Positions 33,530-37,691 of a stretch of DNA of 37,691 bases are shown piece after piece. Both the position numbers and the translations under genes were made by a program. Source of the stretch: an uncultured Ignavibacteriales bacterium (lineage in GTDB: Bacteria > Bacteroidota > Ignavibacteria > Ignavibacteriales > Melioribacteraceae); the NCBI GenBank assembly GCA_947311785.1, contig CAMZLW010000157.1, positions 1 through 37,691 on the forward strand, read 5' to 3'. Below the pieces are notes generated by a model that saw only the letters and a list, made by a program, of their open reading frames with translations, was not told where the DNA came from and searched no databases. How positions within the stretch are numbered: the stretch's first letter is position 1; every line of letters begins with the position of its first letter.

Positions 33530-34375
33530 ATGAAAATTTTAAAAAACATAAATCAACACTATAATGCTTGGCTACACTGGGATGTAACCAAACGTTGCAA
33601 TTTGGATTGTGAGTATTGCTTTGGAAAAATTACAGATACACGTATCAAAATTCATTCAATAAAAATTAACGAACTCCTTTCAACTTTGGAGAGAACGGGA
33701 AAGACATTTCGCATTAGCTTTACTGGAGGTGAACCAACTCTTGTTCCAAACTTCATTGAAGCCTGCAAGGCAATTACCGAGAAGCACTACATTTCATTTA
33801 ACACTAATTTGATTTTGAAAAACATTAAGCAATTTGCCGAAGAAATTGCTGCTAAAAAAGTACTGCACATTCATGCCTCGTTTCATTACGATGAATTAAA
33901 TGATAAAAACTTGTTAAATCGTTTTATAGAAAACTATACTCTTTTAAAAAATAGTGGATTTAATATTTACGTTGAGGCTGTTGCGTATCCAAAACTCAAA
34001 AACAATTTAGATTTAATTTTAAAATTTGCAAAAACCAATTCTATCAACTTAACCTTTGCTCCATTTTACGGAAGTTACAATGGGCAAACGTATCCAGAAA
34101 ATTACAGCCAAGAGGAGTTAGAACTATTTGGAATTAGCAAAAATGAAATATCTTGCTTTTATCAAAAGGGAGAACTTTGCAATGCAGGGTATAATGTTGC
34201 GGTTGTTTTTTCAAATGGGAATGTGTTTCCGTGTCATCAAATAAAAACGAAAATTGGAAATATTTATGAAGGAATAAAATTTGGGAATGAACTAATAAAA
34301 TGCCCATCAAAAAAATGTGGCTGCCCACTAAATAAATATGATGAGTATTTGTTTTGGCAAACAATTAATAGTTGA
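33530..34375 (+). CDS. Radical SAM/SPASM-type enzyme, substrate unknown
   Basis: A 281-residue radical SAM protein. The cluster motif is C23xxxC27xxC30 (KRCNLDCEYC), the SAM-binding GGEP follows at FTGGEPT, and the C-terminal part has a Cys set (C209, C217, C235, C258, C263, C265) in the order of an auxiliary cluster or SPASM/twitch domain (CNAGYN, NVFPCHQ, KCGCPLNKYD). Such enzymes modify peptides or proteins, or act in cofactor building. No short precursor peptide is visible on either side, so there is no support for a peptide-maturation cluster. It is divergent from the sensor kinase. The upstream region has no strong ribosome site. Confidence 0.85.
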   Translation: MKILKNINQHYNAWLHWDVTKRCNLDCEYCFGKITDTRIKIHSIKINELLSTLERTGKTFRISFTGGEPTLVPNFIEACKAITEKHYISFNTNLILKNIKQFAEEIAAKKVLHIHASFHYDELNDKNLLNRFIENYTLLKNSGFNIYVEAVAYPKLKNNLDLILKFAKTNSINLTFAPFYGSYNGQTYPENYSQEELELFGISKNEISCFYQKGELCNAGYNVAVVFSNGNVFPCHQIKTKIGNIYEGIKFGNELIKCPSKKCGCPLNKYDEYLFWQTINS

Positions 34376-34383
34376 TTCTTTTT

Positions 34384-34411
34384 GTAGTTGATGGGCATGC
34401 CCATCAACTAC
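34384..34411. terminator. Perfect 28-bp palindrome between convergent genes
   Basis: GTAGTTGATGGGC pairs with itself through the centre, 28 bases with no mismatch, between the stop of the radical SAM gene (34375) and the stop of the DUF971 gene (34422). It is suited as a two-way transcription end. It may equally be a dispersed palindromic repeat placed there. Confidence 0.65.
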
Positions 34412-34421
34412 ATGGTTCTAA

Positions 34422-34763
34422 TTATTCAGAATCTTTTTTTAGCTCGTTTTTTATTTTCCAAAACTCACCCCATTTTTCTAACAATTCCCACGAGTAAATT
34501 CCGTGGTCGTATCCATCGCCCCATGTTATTTGCATTGCGTAGCTACCTACAATTTGAATATTTGTAATTGTATATTTGCCAGGTTTATCGGGTCCTTGTG
34601 GAGTTGGCTCGTAGTGAGTCCAAAGTATTGTTTCCCCTTTGTTACTCGCATCTGGAGACTCATCGCGTAAAAAGTCTATTGGTATTGTATGTGTGCGTCC
34701 ATCTTTCCAAGTTATGGAAATGGATTCTTGTTCATTCTTTTTTATTTTTTGTGGGCTTAACAC
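34422..34763 (-). CDS. DUF971 domain protein (GBBH-like N-terminal domain)
   Basis: A 113-residue protein of the DUF971 family. Features are SITWKDGRTHTIPIDFLRDESP at the start (split over two strands), the ITNIQIVGSYAMQITWGDGYD core and the final IYSWELLEKW. The domain also occurs as the N-terminal part of gamma-butyrobetaine hydroxylases and as stand-alone small proteins, where links to Fe-S protein (ApbC/Mrp) maturation have been suggested from fusions. The function here is unknown. It follows the dGTPase gene after a hairpin. Confidence 0.88.
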   Translation of the reverse strand: MLSPQKIKKNEQESISITWKDGRTHTIPIDFLRDESPDASNKGETILWTHYEPTPQGPDKPGKYTITNIQIVGSYAMQITWGDGYDHGIYSWELLEKWGEFWKIKNELKKDSE

Positions 34764-34781
34764 GTTGTTCCTTTCATATTA

Positions 34782-34804
34782 AGAACGGAAAAGATTTCCG
34801 TTCT
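34782..34804. repeat. Hairpin AGAACGGAAA/TTTCCGTTCT
   Basis: A perfect ten-base stem with a three-base loop in the 52-base gap between the dGTPase stop and the DUF971 start. On the minus strand it comes just before AAAGGA, the likely ribosome site of the DUF971 gene. It could be a weak terminator or an attenuator. Confidence 0.5.
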
Positions 34805-34815
34805 ACATTTTTTGT

Positions 34816-36114
34816 TTAGAAAATATCAGCAATTGAGCTATAGTCTGGGTCAAAGAGTCGTTTATAATTTGTAAGAGCATACGGGTCAGTCATGCCAGCT
34901 ATATAATCGCAAACCAATCTTGCTCTTTTACTTTTATCGGTTTCTTGTTTTATTAAATTATTTGTAAAATTAGGCAACAGTTCAATTCCAGTAATTTCAT
35001 CAACATAATTTTCAGTAAAAACATCAAACATTTTTTGAATCATCTTGTTGCCTTTAAATTCCATTTGATGCAGTTGTGGCGTGCGAAAAACTAAATCGAC
35101 TGCAATTTTTTTATACATTTCAATACGTTCAAATTTTTCTTTATCAATTACTAAAATGTATTTGTAACGGTTTGTTAAATCGTCCATAAAAGTTTTGCGT
35201 TCTTCAATTGAACAGGCAAGAATGAACTCACCTATTTCAGATCCAAATTTCGATTTATATTTTTCTTCTGTAATCCAAGTTTCAATTTTATCAAGTGCTT
35301 CAATTTGTTCTTTCGATAATTTTTCTAAATTTGATTTTCTCCACTTATTAAGTTTGGAAATATTTATAAATCCACCAGAAATAGAATCGACCAAATCGTT
35401 TACTGCGTAAGCCGAATCGTCTGCCCAATCCATTATTTGGCATTCGATACTTTTAAAACTATTTAATTTATTGGGGTCATTTAGTTCACTTGGCAATTCT
35501 TTATTTCCAAAAACAAAATTGACATATTTTTGTTGGTAATCGTAAATAAAATGATTTTTGGGGTTATTGAACTTTGAGTAAACAGATTTATACTTTAATA
35601 TTGCATCAACAAAAGCACGCGTTGGCTTCATCCCCCTTCTACCATCGCCTATTGTGTAAAATGTATCAGCGAGTAATCTAAGTGTTTGTCCATTTCCTTC
35701 AAATCCACCATAGGGCTTCATCAAACTGTTTAATGTTCTTTCGCCTGCATGCCCAAAAGGTGGATGCCCTAAATCGTGAGCAAGGCAAGCAGATTCAATT
35801 AAATCTTCGTCAATAAAATATGAGCTGCTAAATATTTCGGAATGCTTTTTTGTAATAAAATTTGTAATAGATCGTCCAATTTGCGAAACTTCAATTGAGT
35901 GTGTTAAGCGAGTTCGGTAGTAATCGTTTTCGCCAGGCAAAAAGACTTGTGTTTTTCCCTGCAATCTTCTAAACTCGGAGGAATGCACTAATCTATCGCG
36001 ATCAATTTGAAACGGAGTTCTGTAATCGTCAATTCTCACGCTATCTTCTGCACGCTCAAAATCAAAACTATTATAAAAGGTGTTATTACCTATTGGTTTC
36101 AATTTCTCCTCCAA
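34816..36114 (-). CDS. dgt: Deoxyguanosinetriphosphate triphosphohydrolase-like HD protein
   Basis: A 432-residue HD-superfamily dNTP triphosphohydrolase, which splits dGTP (or dNTPs) to the nucleoside and triphosphate and so controls dNTP pools. It has the N-terminal FRRLQGKTQVF, the first metal His in RLTHSIEVSQIGRSI, the HD pair in CLAHDLGHPPFGHAGE, and the later Asp in MDWADDSAYAVNDL. The length fits type I Dgt proteins. Its start overlaps the stop of the DUF192 gene by 16 bases. Confidence 0.94.
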   Translation of the reverse strand: MEEKLKPIGNNTFYNSFDFERAEDSVRIDDYRTPFQIDRDRLVHSSEFRRLQGKTQVFLPGENDYYRTRLTHSIEVSQIGRSITNFITKKHSEIFSSSYFIDEDLIESACLAHDLGHPPFGHAGERTLNSLMKPYGGFEGNGQTLRLLADTFYTIGDGRRGMKPTRAFVDAILKYKSVYSKFNNPKNHFIYDYQQKYVNFVFGNKELPSELNDPNKLNSFKSIECQIMDWADDSAYAVNDLVDSISGGFINISKLNKWRKSNLEKLSKEQIEALDKIETWITEEKYKSKFGSEIGEFILACSIEERKTFMDDLTNRYKYILVIDKEKFERIEMYKKIAVDLVFRTPQLHQMEFKGNKMIQKMFDVFTENYVDEITGIELLPNFTNNLIKQETDKSKRARLVCDYIAGMTDPYALTNYKRLFDPDYSSIADIF

Positions 36115-36632
36115 ACAATTTTATCTCCCTCAGTAATACCGTATGTTTCTGTGTACCCTGCGTTTACTTCAACAACCATAGATGCTGGTTTTGTTGATGG
36201 ATAACTTCCCGTATCGAACGGCACTGTATGTTTATGAATTGTAACTATTTCGTGTTCTCTATTTACAAAAATTATATCTAATGGTAACACAGTATTCTTC
36301 ATCCAAAAAGATTGAATAGTTTCGTACGAAAATAGAAATAGCATTCCCCTATTTTCTTCCATACTTAGCCTATCCATCAACCCTCGCGTACGTTTCTCAT
36401 CAGTGTCAGCAATCTCAATATCTATTTTGGAAATATACTCTCCATCTATTTTTTGAAAAGTAAGTTCACCATCCTTTTGGAATTTTATACTTGTTTGCTT
36501 CACATTAGTCACTTGTCTCTTACTAGTTTGTGGTATGTTAAAAAGAATAATAAATAAAATGAATGCTAAAATTATAACAGCAGAAACAATTTTTACAAAT
36601 CCACTCTTTGGTTTACTTTTATTTTTACTCAT
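36099..36632 (-). CDS. DUF192 domain protein, membrane-anchored or secreted
   Basis: A 177-residue protein with an N-terminal membrane helix or uncleaved signal (about 12-32) and a DUF192 domain (about 60-175). The family marks are KRTRGLMDRLSMEENRGMLF (split), SFWMKNTVLPLDIIFV and the final VVEVNAGYTETYGI. The domain should face the periplasm. The family's function is unknown. Its gene overlaps dgt by 16 bases and is divergent from the EVE gene across 94 bases. Confidence 0.9.
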   Translation of the reverse strand: MSKNKSKPKSGFVKIVSAVIILAFILFIILFNIPQTSKRQVTNVKQTSIKFQKDGELTFQKIDGEYISKIDIEIADTDEKRTRGLMDRLSMEENRGMLFLFSYETIQSFWMKNTVLPLDIIFVNREHEIVTIHKHTVPFDTGSYPSTKPASMVVEVNAGYTETYGITEGDKIVWRRN

Positions 36633-36726
36633 CTCTATTCTTCAATTATTTACTAAATTTTGAAATACAATTTACAATTTTTTATTATTTTGTATTGATT
36701 TAGAAAATAAAAAGTTAGGATAAATT

Positions 36727-37191
36727 ATGGCAACAAAATATTGGTTAATGAAATCGGAACCAGGTGCATATTCAATAGATGATTTAGTTAAAGATAAACG
36801 AACGCATTGGGATGGAGTAAGAAATTATCAAGCTCGTAACTTTATGCGTGATGATATGCAAGTTGGTGATAAAGTTTTATTTTATCATAGCAATGCAAAA
36901 CCTACTGGTGTTGTTGGAGTTTGTGAAATAGTTAAAGAAGGTTATCCCGACTTTACAGCATTTGACCCTGATGAAGGACACTACGATCCGAAGAGTAATT
37001 TAGATAAGCCAACATGGATGATGGTGGATATTAAATTAATTGAAAAGCTACCACGCATTGTAACACTTGAAGAAATTAAGAAAAATTCAAAATTACAAAA
37101 TATGAAATTAGTTCAACGTGGGAACCGCCTTTCAGTAATGCCTGTTGAGAAAAAAGAATTTGATATAATTGTTAAAATTTCAAAAAGGTAA
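36727..37191 (+). CDS. EVE-domain protein (thymocyte nuclear protein 1-like)
   Basis: A 154-residue single EVE domain, a PUA-like fold that in known cases reads modified bases in DNA or RNA. The start MATKYWLMKSEPGAYSIDDL is the hallmark, followed by TWDGVRNYQARNF-type (here HWDGVRNYQARNF), GDKVLFYHSN and VGVCEIVKEGYPD. The length is typical of the stand-alone bacterial form. Related domains fused to restriction enzymes sense modified DNA. Whether this copy has anything to do with the methyltransferase 26 kb away cannot be told. Confidence 0.93.
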   Translation: MATKYWLMKSEPGAYSIDDLVKDKRTHWDGVRNYQARNFMRDDMQVGDKVLFYHSNAKPTGVVGVCEIVKEGYPDFTAFDPDEGHYDPKSNLDKPTWMMVDIKLIEKLPRIVTLEEIKKNSKLQNMKLVQRGNRLSVMPVEKKEFDIIVKISKR

Positions 37192-37347
37192 CTATGTATC
37201 TTCCATTATTAGAAGGCCAATAATATGCGTTGTGCTGAACTTACTGTACATTGACAAAGGTTGCCTTTTTTGAGTGGTCTCATTTATGGTATAGATAAAG
37301 ATTACAAAATACTTCGACAAATTTAGCACACCGTAAATTCAGATGAC

Positions 37348-37370
37348 TTTTAGGTTATGAAAACCTAAAA
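37348..37370. terminator. Stem-loop TTTTAGGTT/AACCTAAAA
   Basis: A perfect nine-base stem with a five-base loop, A-rich afterwards on the plus strand and T-rich after it on the minus strand. On the minus strand it has the hairpin-plus-T form of an intrinsic terminator for the secreted-protein gene ending at 37549. Confidence 0.5.
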
Positions 37371-37461
37371 AAAGAACCCCACCCACCACCTTAAAGTTAG
37401 ATGAGGTTTTTAACTAGCAATTATGTGTGAATATTAAAAACGGTTGAAATAGTCTAAGCTC

Positions 37462-37495
37462 TTATTAACCAACGACTTAAGTCGTTGGTTAATAA
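37462..37495. repeat. Perfect 34-bp palindrome
   Basis: The sequence TTATTAACCAACGACTT followed by its exact reverse complement gives 34 bases without a mismatch. It lies 54 bases past the stop of the right-edge gene. It may serve as a transcription end, or be a mobile palindromic repeat. Confidence 0.65.
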
Positions 37496-37548
37496 AAAAA
37501 CAACTCCGAAAACGGAACTCTCCTAAAATAATCTCCGCTTCGTACACT

Positions 37549-37691
37549 TTATTTCAACAGCAACATTTTCATAGATTTTGCGAAACTACCGCTTGTTAAT
37601 CTATACAGATAAACGCCACTACTTAAATTACTTGCATCAAAGTTTACTTCGTATCTTCCCATTGTTTGAGCTTGGTTTACTAAGGTTTTAA
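37549..37691 (-). CDS. Type IX secretion C-terminal sorting domain of a secreted protein (3' end only)
   Basis: The last 46 or 47 codons of a gene that runs off the right edge. The end shows the Por/type IX secretion signature: GRYEVNFDASNLSSGVYLY, RLTSGSF and KSMKMLLLK before TAA at 37549. This domain directs proteins through the type IX system across the outer membrane, usually followed by cleavage or anchoring. It is found only in the Bacteroidota/Ignavibacteria/Fibrobacter-type lineages and so helps place the organism. The cargo part is outside the window. Confidence 0.9.
   Translation of the reverse strand, partial: KTLVNQAQTMGRYEVNFDASNLSSGVYLYRLTSGSFAKSMKMLLLK

Larger units (their letters stand above)
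37192..37548. other. 357-base intergenic region with several inverted repeats, no gene seen
   Basis: This gap lies between two convergent genes. It holds a loose inverted pair (near 37231-37245 and 37312-37332, GTGCTGAA and TTTAGCAC types), the hairpin at 37348-37370 and a long palindrome at 37462-37495. No open frame or RNA gene is evident. Confidence 0.6.

Overview
The window is AT-rich bacterial chromosome carrying almost only short-spaced genes, most of them on the minus strand. The organism looks like a member of the Bacteroidota/Ignavibacteria (FCB) group. The signs are a type IX secretion C-terminal sorting domain at the right edge, a DUF5916/CBM9-type outer-membrane protein, promoters of the TAnnTTTG type, a two-component kinase with a Reg_prop/Y_Y_Y sensor, and long multiheme cytochromes of the kind known from Ignavibacteria. 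This placement is an inference; there is no rRNA or other marker gene here.

Layout. 47-2985: RND efflux permease (N-terminal half only) and its lipoprotein adaptor. 3140-7140: lipoprotein metallo-hydrolase, a frameshifted marC remnant, a DNA polB-type 3'-5' exonuclease, a thioesterase and threonine aldolase. 7167-10015: a compact type II restriction-modification island (TdeIII-like nuclease, a 65-residue unknown, a DNA methyltransferase). 10066-15309: housekeeping genes (lnt, DedA, ispF, acylphosphatase, EamA exporter, era). 15351-15918: Phd/ParE toxin-antitoxin pair. 15981-18831: divergent outer-membrane genes, one interrupted by an in-frame TGA. 18964-21213: malic enzyme-phosphotransacetylase fusion.

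21583-29570 is the most notable region: a tight five-gene operon encoding a b-type membrane cytochrome, a membrane-anchored FAD/Fe-S/NAD(P) oxidoreductase, a 20-CXXCH cytochrome, a 34-CXXCH cytochrome and an outer-membrane beta-barrel. Together they can be read as a complete electron conduit from the cytoplasmic NAD(P)H or ferredoxin pool to (or from) the cell exterior, with 54 c-type heme motifs in two neighbouring genes. Directly upstream lie a NarL-type response regulator and a 969-residue sensor kinase that appears to start at a non-AUG codon. A radical SAM/SPASM enzyme is divergent from the kinase. The remaining genes are DUF971, dGTPase, DUF192, an EVE-domain protein and the 3' end of a type IX-secreted protein.

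The intergenic spaces are rich in long palindromes and dispersed-repeat-like hairpins. Three genes look damaged (RND permease, marC, the TGA-interrupted barrel). No tRNA, rRNA, CRISPR array or insertion sequence was seen.
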